Shown here piece after piece: positions 25,893-34,154 of a stretch of DNA of 64,000 nt. Source of the DNA: Lewinellaceae bacterium. Its GTDB lineage: Bacteria; Bacteroidota; Bacteroidia; Chitinophagales; Saprospiraceae. The stretch spans positions 124,001 to 188,000 of the forward strand of contig JACJYB010000007.1 of assembly GCA_020636355.1 (NCBI GenBank), given 5' to 3'. Every line of letters starts with the position of its first letter. Position 1 is the first letter of the stretch. The position numbers and the translations under genes are program-made. The notes beneath the pieces were generated by a model that had not been told where the DNA came from, made no database searches, and saw nothing but the letters and a program-made list of their open reading frames with translations.

Positions 25893-28800
25893 ATGATGTT
25901 GCGGTATCTCCAGCGCGTTTTTTTGTTCGCAATGCTTTTCGTTCTTGGTTTGGACTTGCCTGCGCAGTCCGTTCCTTCCGATGTACTTTCTTCGCTGCAT
26001 TACCGGATGATCGGTCCGACCCGGGGTGGAAGATCCACTGCAGTAAGCGGGGTCAATACGGATTTGTTTACGTATTACATGGGTACTACCGGGGGTGGGG
26101 TATGGAAAACCGTTGACGGTGGTAACACCTGGAAGAATGTATCCGATGGATTTTTTAATGTTGGATCCATCGGAGCCATAGCTGTCTATCAAGCCAATCC
26201 CGGGATAATTTATGTCGGAGCGGGTTCAGCATGCATACGGGGCAATGTTTCTCCGGGCGACGGTATTTACAAATCCCTGGATGGGGGTAAAACCTGGCGG
26301 CATGTATTGAACATACAGGCTCAGATCGGCCGCATTGTGATTCAACCTGACAACCCCGATATCGCTTATGCAGCGGTGTTGGGAAATGCATTTGGACCAT
26401 CGGCAGATCGTGGCGTCTATCGAACGACCGATGGAGGCGCCACCTGGCGGAAAGTCCATTTCATCAGTAATCTTACCGGGGCTATAGACCTGGTTATCCA
26501 CCCTCGCTATTCCAACATCCTTTTTGCCGGGATGTGGACGGCAGAACGCAAGCCCTGGACAATGGTCGATGGTAGCGATGAAGGAGGATTATGGAAAAGC
26601 ACGGATGGGGGAGACACCTGGAATCAGGTCCGTAATGGTTTACCGGAAGGAATCGTAGGCCGGATCGGTATCACCATTTCACCAGTTAATCCGGACCGCA
26701 TGTGGGTCCTTCAGGAAGCTGCGGAAGAAACGACCGGCGGACTCTATCAAAGTGAAGATGGCGGCATTTCCTGGAAAAAAGTTAACCGGGATCATAACCT
26801 GCGTCAGCGCGCCTGGTATTACAGTCATGTATTTGCGCATCCTACCGAGGAGCATACCCTCTTTGTTCTCAACACCGGAATGCTGAAGTCTACCGATGAC
26901 GGCAAAAATTTCACCCGGATAGCTACACCCCATGGAGACAATCACGACTTGTGGATCAATCCGCTGAACCCGCAGGTGATGATCGAGTCCAACGATGGAG
27001 GCTCAAACATATCCTTTAACGGAGGCACCAGTTGGTCGACCCAATACAATCAACCAACTGCCGAATTTTATCGGGTTACCACAGACGGACAGTTTCCTTA
27101 CCGGGTCTATGGGGCCCAACAGGATAATACCACCATTAGTATTCCTTCCGAAACCGGAGGAGGTTTGTCACCAATTCAGTACTGGTATCCGGTCGGTGGT
27201 GGCGAAAGTGGCTACGTGGCGGTAGATCCGCAAAACCCCGATCGTATTTTTGCTGGCAACTACATAGGCCAGATCACTTTATTGTATCGTGATCAGGGGC
27301 GGGAAAGAGATGTGGTAGCATATCCCCAGATGCATGACGGAACGGCGCCGCGGGATATTAAATACCGCTTTCAATGGAATGCACCGATCCACATCTCCCA
27401 CTTTAACCGAAATACCATCTACCATTGTTCCCAATTTGTCCATCAGTCGACCGATGGCGGTATTACCTGGTCCGTGATCAGCCCCGATCTGACGACCAAC
27501 AACGATGCACAGCAGGATATACCTGGAGGACCGGTACAACACGACCATACCGGGGTGGAATTGTACAATACCATTTTTGCCTTCGAGGAGTCACCCCACG
27601 ATCCTTTTACGCTGTGGGCTGGTAGTGACGATGGATTGGTGCATATTACCCGGGATGGCGGTAAAACGTGGAAGGAGATCACCCCAGCGGGGATGCCTAC
27701 CCAGGGAACGGTAAACAGCATAGAGGTTTCTCCTCACTCTCCCGGGACGGCATACATTTCGGTATACAAATACCGCGATAATGATTATCGGCCTTATGTA
27801 TTCCGCACCAATGATTTTGGCCGGGGATGGGAACTGCTCACCGATGGGAATAATGGAATACCATCGGATCACTTTGTACGAGTGGTTCGCGAGGACCCTG
27901 TCCGGCAGGGTTTGCTGTATGCAGGCACCGAATATGGTCTTTACCTTTCCAGGGACAATGGGAATTCCTGGACTTCCATGCAGGGCAATTTGCCTATTGT
28001 ACCCATCTCGGATTTAGAAGTAAAAGGCAATGATCTGGTGATTGCCACCCAGGGCAGATCTTTCTGGATCCTGGATGATCTGCCGGTGCTCCGAGCGGAC
28101 ATAGCCACCAGTCAACCATTATTACCGATTGCGGACGCTTACCGGACGCAATTATCCAATAATTATGGAGGTGGCAGCACCTCACCGGATCAGGCTCCCC
28201 TGGGCGCATTGATCTACTTGTATCAGACTTCCGGCGCAGATTGGTCCCAGGCCCGGCTGACCATAACCAGTCCGGATAGCACGCAAAGCATGGTCCTTGC
28301 CGTAAAGCCTAAAGAAGGAGAGCAAAAACTCGAATTAAAACCCGGATTAAACAGAATATTATGGGACTTGCGCTATTCGGCGCCAAAAGTGGAGAAAGGA
28401 TCGGTTTTTTCACTGGCAAATACCCGTGGAATCCGGGCTGTCCCCGGTAATCACACCGTTGTATTTACAGATGGCAGACGCACCGTTTCCCAGACCTTAC
28501 AGGTTCTGATAGACCCTCGATGGACTTGTTCGGAAGCCGATTTACAAGCACAATTTCAGTTATCCAAGCAATGTGAAGGCCTGCTTCAGGATGTCCACAG
28601 GATGATTGGACAGATTCGGACGATCCGGGAACAGGTAAAAAGCCTCGAAGCCTGGGGGACAAGGGATAATTCAAAGCCATCCTGGCTAAACCAGAGTCAA
28701 CAGCTCACCACGGCAATCAATGAACTGGAAAACCAGCTCATCCAGACTAAAAGTGAAAGCCGCCAGGATCCAATCAATTATCCGTCAATGCTTGATGACC

Positions 28801-28991
28801 AGATCGCTTATCTTTACTCCATCGTCAATGCGCAGGATGACCGGCCAACGCCGGGCTGTTATGAACGCTACGATGATCTGGTGAATCTGGTTGCTGAGAA
28901 GAAAACCATGTACGATCGGATATTGGCTGAAGTCACCACGCTTAATGGAGCATTAAAACAACTGGATGCACCATACGTGCGCTTAAATTGA
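25893..28991 (+). CDS. secreted BNR/VPS10-sortilin-like beta-propeller protein
   Basis: A 1032-residue protein with a signal peptide (cleavage near DLPAQS). Many Asp-box/BNR units are visible: KTVDGGNTWKNV, KSLDGGKTWRHV, RTTDGGATWRKV, KSTDGGDTWNQV, QSEDGGISWKKV, STDGGITWSV, ITRDGGKTWKEI and SRDNGNSWTSM, as in VPS10/sortilin and photosystem HCF136-like propellers. The last 250 residues lack them and hold a beta domain followed by a coiled-coil-like helix (QLSKQCEGLLQDVHRMIGQI). Such proteins are abundant in Bacteroidota, often annotated as glycosyl hydrolases without proof. No C-terminal T9SS sorting domain was seen. Substrate or ligand unknown. Confidence 0.88.
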   Translation: MMLRYLQRVFLFAMLFVLGLDLPAQSVPSDVLSSLHYRMIGPTRGGRSTAVSGVNTDLFTYYMGTTGGGVWKTVDGGNTWKNVSDGFFNVGSIGAIAVYQANPGIIYVGAGSACIRGNVSPGDGIYKSLDGGKTWRHVLNIQAQIGRIVIQPDNPDIAYAAVLGNAFGPSADRGVYRTTDGGATWRKVHFISNLTGAIDLVIHPRYSNILFAGMWTAERKPWTMVDGSDEGGLWKSTDGGDTWNQVRNGLPEGIVGRIGITISPVNPDRMWVLQEAAEETTGGLYQSEDGGISWKKVNRDHNLRQRAWYYSHVFAHPTEEHTLFVLNTGMLKSTDDGKNFTRIATPHGDNHDLWINPLNPQVMIESNDGGSNISFNGGTSWSTQYNQPTAEFYRVTTDGQFPYRVYGAQQDNTTISIPSETGGGLSPIQYWYPVGGGESGYVAVDPQNPDRIFAGNYIGQITLLYRDQGRERDVVAYPQMHDGTAPRDIKYRFQWNAPIHISHFNRNTIYHCSQFVHQSTDGGITWSVISPDLTTNNDAQQDIPGGPVQHDHTGVELYNTIFAFEESPHDPFTLWAGSDDGLVHITRDGGKTWKEITPAGMPTQGTVNSIEVSPHSPGTAYISVYKYRDNDYRPYVFRTNDFGRGWELLTDGNNGIPSDHFVRVVREDPVRQGLLYAGTEYGLYLSRDNGNSWTSMQGNLPIVPISDLEVKGNDLVIATQGRSFWILDDLPVLRADIATSQPLLPIADAYRTQLSNNYGGGSTSPDQAPLGALIYLYQTSGADWSQARLTITSPDSTQSMVLAVKPKEGEQKLELKPGLNRILWDLRYSAPKVEKGSVFSLANTRGIRAVPGNHTVVFTDGRRTVSQTLQVLIDPRWTCSEADLQAQFQLSKQCEGLLQDVHRMIGQIRTIREQVKSLEAWGTRDNSKPSWLNQSQQLTTAINELENQLIQTKSESRQDPINYPSMLDDQIAYLYSIVNAQDDRPTPGCYERYDDLVNLVAEKKTMYDRILAEVTTLNGALKQLDAPYVRLN

Positions 28992-29006
28992 TGACGTTGC
29001 GGGCAT

Positions 29007-29402
29007 TCAATCCTCGAATTGATAGGTTAGCATGTAAGAGTGGACTTTATTTTCAATAATAATTTCCATCGTTCCGGTCATTCCGGACAATTCTCCGGTG
29101 CAACAACCAGGCACAATAGCAACCCGTAATTCCTGGGAAGTCTTCGTGCGGGTTCCCGTGTGGGTTAGGATGAAGGTTCCTTCCTTTCCAGCTAGTTTGC
29201 CGGAAATACGTTCGATAGCAACATAGGCTCCCGCGCCATTTTCGGTGCCGGCAGCTAACATTTCAACGGTGCTGACCGCTTCAAGGTCACCTTGGAATTG
29301 TTTATCCAGAAGATAGCGGCCCAGGGTGTGCATACCTGCTTGTTCCTGAGCTTGAGGATTCATCTTTACCTCGAATGTCCCTTTGGCAATGTGTTTTTCC
29401 AT
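29007..29402 (-). CDS. DUF3224 domain protein
   Basis: 131 residues matching DUF3224: KGTFEVKMNPQAQ at the start, LDKQFQGDLEAVSTVEML, then YVAIERISGKLAGKEGTFIL and GELSGMTGTMEIII. The family adopts a small calycin-like or allene-oxide-cyclase-like barrel and its function is unknown. It has no signal peptide. It is convergent with the BNR gene (15 bp apart) with no obvious terminator between. Confidence 0.85.
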   Translation of the reverse strand: MEKHIAKGTFEVKMNPQAQEQAGMHTLGRYLLDKQFQGDLEAVSTVEMLAAGTENGAGAYVAIERISGKLAGKEGTFILTHTGTRTKTSQELRVAIVPGCCTGELSGMTGTMEIIIENKVHSYMLTYQFED

Positions 29403-29560
29403 TTGGTCGTCGTTTAATCAATTGTGTAATGATACACAACTGGTGGGGTTTGGCATAGCCATGGGCATAAGATCCTGGCAGAAGGCTCTGGCCAGGCATT
29501 TGTAAGCGAATTCAATTTTTGGCTTCGATTCAATTGGTTGATAAGGCTTAACTTGGCTGT

Positions 29561-29908
29561 ATGGCAGCTAAATACCGGGTTTACGTCATCGAGTTATCCA
29601 GAAAAGTATTTACGGAGCACTCCCGTTTTCGATTAGCCAACCCGCAATACAATGGTGTCCTCGAATGCCTCTATGTCGGGATGACCAGCAAAGACCCCAG
29701 GGAACGTTTTGAACAACACCGTTCCGGATACCGCAATAAGCAAGGCCATAATCTGTCTTCCAACATCGTTCAAAAATATGGTAGATTCCTCAGACCCAGT
29801 TTGTATAGCCATATCGAACCCATGAATACACGCGAAGAAGCGTTGAAAATGGAAGAAAAGCTGGCGCTGGAATTGCGCAGGCAACGCTATGCGGTCTGGT
29901 GGAATTGA
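29561..29908 (+). CDS. GIY-YIG-like nuclease domain protein
   Basis: 115 residues, almost only the domain. The GIY-YIG pair appears as YRVYVIEL ... CLYVGMTSKD, the catalytic Arg helix as DPRERFEQHRSG and the metal-binding Glu in EEALKMEEKLALEL. An insertion of about 20 residues separates the first two strands, as in the UPF-type orphan members. It has no accessory domain that would define a target. The gene stands alone with a 158-bp gap upstream; I cannot tell whether it is active in repair or is a mobile-element relic. Confidence 0.7.
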   Translation: MAAKYRVYVIELSRKVFTEHSRFRLANPQYNGVLECLYVGMTSKDPRERFEQHRSGYRNKQGHNLSSNIVQKYGRFLRPSLYSHIEPMNTREEALKMEEKLALELRRQRYAVWWN

Positions 29909-30029
29909 TCCGCAGGAAAGTTTAATCCAAATGGACTGAGGAAAGCACAGCAAATTCATTTTTTTAAGAATGACCCATATCATTGCGCTTCAGGTATTTT
30001 CAGCTTAACTGAATGCAAAACAATCCGCG

Positions 30030-30773
30030 ATGAGAAATTTACCGGGAACGCACTATGCTGATGCGGATCATCCTAAAATCATCGAAATTATCCGGGAGAA
30101 ATGTACCCCCGGAATGCGTGTAATGGAGCAATTCAGGACACTTTTTTATTTTGTTCGTGATGAAATTCCATTCGGATTTCCTCCGGTATGGGACTATGTC
30201 AAGGCTTCACAAACGCTCGATTTTGGGGTTGGATACTGCAACACCAAATCCATTTTATTGCAAGCACTTTGCCAGGCCGCACATATTCCGGTGAGACTTC
30301 GGGCGGGGCTGATCAATACCCGGGTCATGAAACACATCTTTCCCAACTGGGCTTTCCCTTTTTTACCACCGGGTGCGTCACATATGTGGATAAAAGTAGC
30401 CCTCGAAGATGGTTGGCATGAAGTAGATGCCCACATCATTGATTATCCTTTATTGGTGGCTGCCAAAGCGATGCTGTTTAAAGAAAAGGAACTTTCTTTC
30501 GGTTATGGCCTGGGCCCCATTGATCCTCAAATTGAAGGCGATTGGAATCAGGGTTTTGTGCAAACCGGTGCTTTGATAGAAGATCATGGGGAATGGGAAG
30601 AAGCCGCAGATTTTTATACAAGCGTTCTTTATCATCCATTGAATTGGTTTCATAAACTGACGATGCCAATGGTTAGGACGGTCAGTAACCATACCCTGGC
30701 TGCCTATAGGAATTACGGACATTCACTGCTTCGTAAACAACAGACGTTGCAACGGGCACCAGTTGAAAGATGA
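30030..30773 (+). CDS. transglutaminase-like cysteine peptidase/amidase family protein
   Basis: 247 residues with the transglutaminase core triad: Cys70 in DFGVGYCNTKSILLQAL, His118 in ASHMWIKVAL and Asp133 in WHEVDAHIIDYP. No signal peptide, so cytoplasmic. Bacterial homologues act as peptidases or amidases on peptides or cyclic amides; the substrate here is unknown. The N-terminal helix VMEQFRTLFYFVRDEIPFGF is typical for the family. It may share transcription with the GIY-YIG gene (121 bp apart), but this is not compelling. Confidence 0.85.
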   Translation: MRNLPGTHYADADHPKIIEIIREKCTPGMRVMEQFRTLFYFVRDEIPFGFPPVWDYVKASQTLDFGVGYCNTKSILLQALCQAAHIPVRLRAGLINTRVMKHIFPNWAFPFLPPGASHMWIKVALEDGWHEVDAHIIDYPLLVAAKAMLFKEKELSFGYGLGPIDPQIEGDWNQGFVQTGALIEDHGEWEEAADFYTSVLYHPLNWFHKLTMPMVRTVSNHTLAAYRNYGHSLLRKQQTLQRAPVER

Positions 30774-30846
30774 TGAAAAGCGCCGGATGATCATTTTCAC
30801 AGGATAAAATGCACCATCCAGTCACCTCCTGGCAAGAAAGAGGCAG

Positions 30847-31845
30847 TTATGGTTTGGCAGATCTCCTGCTTTGCTGTAAGCTTATACCGGTGGCACTTTT
30901 CCAGATCCGGCGAAGTTGTCTTTCATCCCGGAATCCGCACCGGTAAGCAATTGCCGCCAGGGTTAGGTCCGGATTATGTAAGTAGCTCTTGACAACTTCA
31001 AGTTTAAGGCGATGTTTGAACGCTGTTATGGTGTGCCCGGTGACTTCCCTAAACAGACGCGTAAGGTTACGCACACTCATATTGACCAACGCAGCCAGCT
31101 CTGGTAAAGATGGATTTTGATCCGGGTGAGCGATCAGATAATTCTGAACCTGGTGAATGGCCGCATTAAAATGCGATTGATAATCCAGGTAGACACTTTC
31201 CTGATCGTGATCTTGATTGCGGCGCAGAAAAACCACCATTTCTCGAGCAGTTTTTGAGGCAAGTACTGGTCCATACCATTCTTCAATGATGGAAAGGCAC
31301 ATATCGATGCCAGAACTCATACCAGCACTGGTATAAACGTTGCGGTCGTTGACAAAAAGCCGATCTCGTTTCACCTTCACCTGGGGATGCTCCCGGCTCA
31401 ATTGATCCAGACATTTCCAGTGAGAGGTTGCACCTAGGCCATCGAGGATTCCCGCATCGGCAAGGATCATAGACCCCGAGCATATTGATGCAATCGGGAT
31501 ATTCTTTTTTCGGACCTCCCGCAGCCAGGGTCGAACCCGGACCATGACTTCCTCCAGGTTTCCGGAACAAAAAGAAGCATAATCCATACCGGGAACCAGC
31601 ACAAGATCAGAGGTAGTCAGATTTAAGTTATCCGGGGAAGATAAATTTGAAAGGGTCAATCCTTGTTCCGTTGTGCAGGATGGAGTGAAGCTAATGTAGT
31701 GTAAGCTCATATTTAAGGTTCCCAGCTGATTGGCTTCGTAAAAAACCTGACAAGGACCGGCAAAATCCAAAATATGCATTTGCGGCAGGATCAGGAAAAC
31801 GATCTTTCGCGGCTTTTGGAGTGAATTAGGAATAATATCGGACAT
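30847..31845 (-). CDS. GlxA-family transcriptional regulator (DJ-1/PfpI plus AraC HTH)
   Basis: 332 residues. Residues 10-190 form a DJ-1/PfpI domain with the nucleophile-elbow region PIASICSGSMILADAGILDG; the C-terminal 100 residues are an AraC/XylS double HTH (NMSVRNLTRLFREVTGHTIT and LAAIAYRCGFRDERQLRRIW). GlxA-type regulators use the DJ-1 domain as an effector or dimerisation module. It is divergent from an exported DJ-1/TPR protein, whose fold is shared; the two are probably functionally linked. The motif TATCGGACA occurs at its start codon and again in the intergenic region. Confidence 0.92.
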   Translation of the reverse strand: MSDIIPNSLQKPRKIVFLILPQMHILDFAGPCQVFYEANQLGTLNMSLHYISFTPSCTTEQGLTLSNLSSPDNLNLTTSDLVLVPGMDYASFCSGNLEEVMVRVRPWLREVRKKNIPIASICSGSMILADAGILDGLGATSHWKCLDQLSREHPQVKVKRDRLFVNDRNVYTSAGMSSGIDMCLSIIEEWYGPVLASKTAREMVVFLRRNQDHDQESVYLDYQSHFNAAIHQVQNYLIAHPDQNPSLPELAALVNMSVRNLTRLFREVTGHTITAFKHRLKLEVVKSYLHNPDLTLAAIAYRCGFRDERQLRRIWKSATGISLQQSRRSAKP

Positions 31846-31957
31846 ATCCGGACAAGTTATTGTTAATGCAAGGGTTTAAGCTTGACAAGGCTTAGATTCC
31901 TTAATAATATGGTTTCTTATTCATTCTATTGGCTTATTGTTTCAAATATATCGGACA
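31836..31957. promoter_or_regulatory. three copies of TATC(C)GGACA in the GlxA/PfpI-TPR divergent region
   Basis: TATCGGACA at 31836-31844, TATCCGGACA at 31845-31854 and TATCGGACA at 31949-31957, all in the same orientation. The first two are adjacent and overlap the regulator's start codon, suitable for autorepression; the third is 30 bp before the ATG of the divergent gene. AraC-family proteins bind direct repeats, so an operator role is plausible. Confidence 0.4.
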
Positions 31958-31986
31958 GAATGAGCCAATTATTAAACCTGACTATT

Positions 31987-33240
31987 ATGAAATTCCAAAT
32001 GATGTATGCCTTGATTTGTGCTTTATCCTTATCAAATGCTCAGCAAATAACCATGGGTAAATCAGAATACGAAGTTGCCATTTTCCTTTACGATGGTGTA
32101 GAGTTACTGGATTTTGGAGGTCCCGGAGAAGTTTTTGGGGCTACGGAAGGATTTCACACCTATACGGTCTCGGTGGATGGCAAGCCACTGACGGCACAGG
32201 GTTTTGTGCAGATTGTTCCTGAGTATTCCATAAACAATGCACCGGATCCGGATATAGTGGTTTATCCCGGCGGGGGTGCTTTAGCAACATCGCAGGATCC
32301 GGATGTACTCCAGTGGATTCACAAACAGGTAGCACGGGGCGCCCTGCAAATGTCCGTATGTACCGGGGCACGCATCCTGGCGGCTGCGGGACTGTTGGAT
32401 GGGCTGCAAGTAACTACCTGGCATGGATTTACGGAAAAATTACAGGAAATGGTGCCAAATGCTCAGGTGTTGGAAAATACCCGCTTTGTCGACAATGGCG
32501 CCGTACTTACTACAGCAGGTGTTTCTGCCGGTATCGATGGTGCATTACGGGTTGTCGAGCGCTTGAAAGGCAAAGATGTGGCGCTCGCTACCGCACATTA
32601 CATGGAATACGACAAGTGGGATCCTCAGGATGGATTCCTGGCGTACCGGAACCCGCTGATCCAAATGATTCAAGAACAAGGTGTAATAAATGCGCTATCC
32701 GGTCCGGATTTACCGGCCTTCTACGAAGGAGAAATGAAGGATCTGGCCATTCAGTTTGCAATGGATCAAAATTACCCGGAGGCGGAGGCCATACTCCAAC
32801 TGGTGACTAAAGCATATCCCTACTCGGTTACCACGTTTGCGGCCTTATCCCAAGTTTTTGCCAGTCAGGATAAGTATTCCCCGCTGACCGAGGAGGCGTT
32901 GTTTGAGCTCCTTAAAGAAGGCAAATTGGATGAAGCAATTGATGCTTACCACCAGGCCAGAAAAATTTATCCATCCTGGGTTATGTTCCGGGAAGGGTAT
33001 ATGAACTGGGCGGGTTACCGGCTGCTGCAGAAAGAACAATTTCAAGACGCAATCCGGTTGTTTACCCTGAATGCTGAGGCATATCCTGGTTCTCCTAATG
33101 TATGGGACAGTCTGGCGGAGGCCTACCTGAAAAGCGGTGACAAAACAAATGCCCTCGTGAATTACCGCAAGGCGCTGCAGCTTGATCCTGATATGGAATC
33201 TGCCGTAAAAGCCGTTGAAACGATCAATAAAGGATTATGA
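31987..33240 (+). CDS. exported DJ-1/PfpI-family protein fused to TPR repeats
   Basis: About 417 residues from the ATG at 31987, which gives a clean signal peptide (MKFQMMYALICALSLSNAQQ); the frame is open for 35 further codons upstream, but that part crosses the promoter region. Residues 25-215 are a DJ-1/PfpI domain with the nucleophile Cys in MSVCTGARILAAAGLLDGLQ and VEVA-like YEVAIFLYDGVELLDFGGPG, closest by eye to the isocyanide-hydratase/ThiJ branch. The C-terminal 170 residues hold TPR-like repeats (EGKLDEAIDAYHQARKIYP; VWDSLAEAYLKSGDKTNALV). A periplasmic DJ-1 enzyme with TPRs is unusual. It is divergent from the GlxA-type regulator. Confidence 0.85.
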   Translation: MKFQMMYALICALSLSNAQQITMGKSEYEVAIFLYDGVELLDFGGPGEVFGATEGFHTYTVSVDGKPLTAQGFVQIVPEYSINNAPDPDIVVYPGGGALATSQDPDVLQWIHKQVARGALQMSVCTGARILAAAGLLDGLQVTTWHGFTEKLQEMVPNAQVLENTRFVDNGAVLTTAGVSAGIDGALRVVERLKGKDVALATAHYMEYDKWDPQDGFLAYRNPLIQMIQEQGVINALSGPDLPAFYEGEMKDLAIQFAMDQNYPEAEAILQLVTKAYPYSVTTFAALSQVFASQDKYSPLTEEALFELLKEGKLDEAIDAYHQARKIYPSWVMFREGYMNWAGYRLLQKEQFQDAIRLFTLNAEAYPGSPNVWDSLAEAYLKSGDKTNALVNYRKALQLDPDMESAVKAVETINKGL

Positions 33241-33756
33241 ATGGAGCACCGAATAATACAATTGGACCAATCCGGTCGAAAAAGTCCGGCAATCTGTCAG
33301 CTCCAGTGGCAAGCGGGAAAGGAGATCGGGGAATAACGGCTTTCCTTTACCTAAGAGCAGAGGATGAACCGAAATCATCAGGCTATCAATGAGGCCTTCT
33401 TCTAACATGGCGGAGGCCAGGACAGAACCGCCAAACAGCCAGATGTCCAGTCCGGATTCCTGAATCAGAGATGCAACTTCGGTTTTCAGATCGCCCCGGA
33501 TTACCCGGACATCCTGGGGTGCATAGTCCGGATTGTTGGAACAGACCACCCGGGTTTTTCCGGGAAACCCTTCGGGCATGAGTTCGATCAATTGCTCATA
33601 ACTTTTGCGGCCAAACAGGATGGTGTCGATATTTCCTAAAAATTCCGTCATGGAATAATCCTGATCGATGAAGCACCAGTCGATTTCACCATTTGCACCC
33701 TCAATAAAAAAATCCAGGCTCGTGCATAGATTAAGGATAATTTTTCTGCGATTCAT
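33235..33756 (-). CDS. dihydrofolate reductase-like (RibD C-terminal) protein
   Basis: 173 residues of the RibD C-terminal/DHFR-like fold: RKIILNLCTSLDFFIEGANG, DTILFGRKSYEQLIEL, DIWLFGGSVLASAMLEEGL and the end SVHPLLLGKGKPLFP. This is the common small YyaP/YwjB-like oxidoreductase group rather than true FolA, and its substrate is unknown. Its 3' end overlaps the 3' end of the PfpI-TPR gene by 6 bp. Confidence 0.88.
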   Translation of the reverse strand: MNRRKIILNLCTSLDFFIEGANGEIDWCFIDQDYSMTEFLGNIDTILFGRKSYEQLIELMPEGFPGKTRVVCSNNPDYAPQDVRVIRGDLKTEVASLIQESGLDIWLFGGSVLASAMLEEGLIDSLMISVHPLLLGKGKPLFPDLLSRLPLELTDCRTFSTGLVQLYYSVLHS

Positions 33757-33913
33757 AATGATTTAGGAAAAATGATCTATATTTCATTCACATTTTAGGA
33801 TAATTTCGATCCATCGATTTGATCGATCACGCTGGCGGCATTGCACCATGGTAGCTAAGTTAATTTTTGCTGCCGGTGTAGGCAAAATCTGGGCTCACTT
33901 GGTAATTTCATTC

Positions 33914-33981
33914 AAGTTAACCCACAAGGATTTCCTTCACTACACGATGTTGCGTTCAGGACAGGCTTCTCATCCTTGTGG
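33914..33981. repeat. inverted pair of tRNA-Gln 3'-end-like fragments
   Basis: AAGTTAACCCACAAGGATT at 33914-33932 matches the complement-strand 3' end of the tRNA-Gln gene (AAGTTGACCCACAAGGATT at 34023-34041) with one mismatch. ATCCTTGTGG at 33972-33981 is the same core in the opposite orientation. They look like broken copies of the T-arm and acceptor end left by duplication or integration; no integrase remains. Confidence 0.6.
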
Positions 33982-33985
33982 CCCA

Positions 33986-34022
33986 ATAAAAAAAGGGTTC
34001 CAGCTGTTCACTGAAACCCTTT
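33986..34022 (-). terminator. intrinsic terminator of tRNA-Gln
   Basis: Read on the minus strand, AAAGGGTTTCAG pairs with CTGGAACCCTTT around a loop and is followed by a run of T and ATT. It begins within a few bases of the mature tRNA 3' end. Confidence 0.8.
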
Positions 34023-34025
34023 AAG

Positions 34026-34096
34026 TTGACCCACAAGGATTCGAACCTTGACTGACGGAACCAAAATCCGGAGTGCTACCGTTACACCATGGGTCA
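34026..34096 (-). tRNA. tRNA-Gln (anticodon TTG)
   Basis: On the minus strand the sequence folds into a complete cloverleaf: a seven-base-pair acceptor (TGACCCA/TGGGTCA) with discriminator A, D arm with GGTGTAACGGTAGC, an anticodon stem CGGA/TCCG enclosing TTTTGGT, giving anticodon TTG at positions 34-36, and a T arm with GGTTCGAATCC. The CCA end is not encoded, as usual in this phylum. It decodes CAA and probably CAG. It is followed by its own terminator and lies beside fragments of its own 3' end. Confidence 0.95.
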
Positions 34097-34154
34097 ATCG
34101 CGGATGCAAAATTACAACAATTTCACTTCACGGGAAAGAGATGTGATGAAAAAA

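Noticed and set aside
31987..33240. PfpI-type intracellular protease
   Set aside because: A signal peptide and the TPR tail do not fit, and the nucleophile region is closer to isocyanide hydratase-like members.
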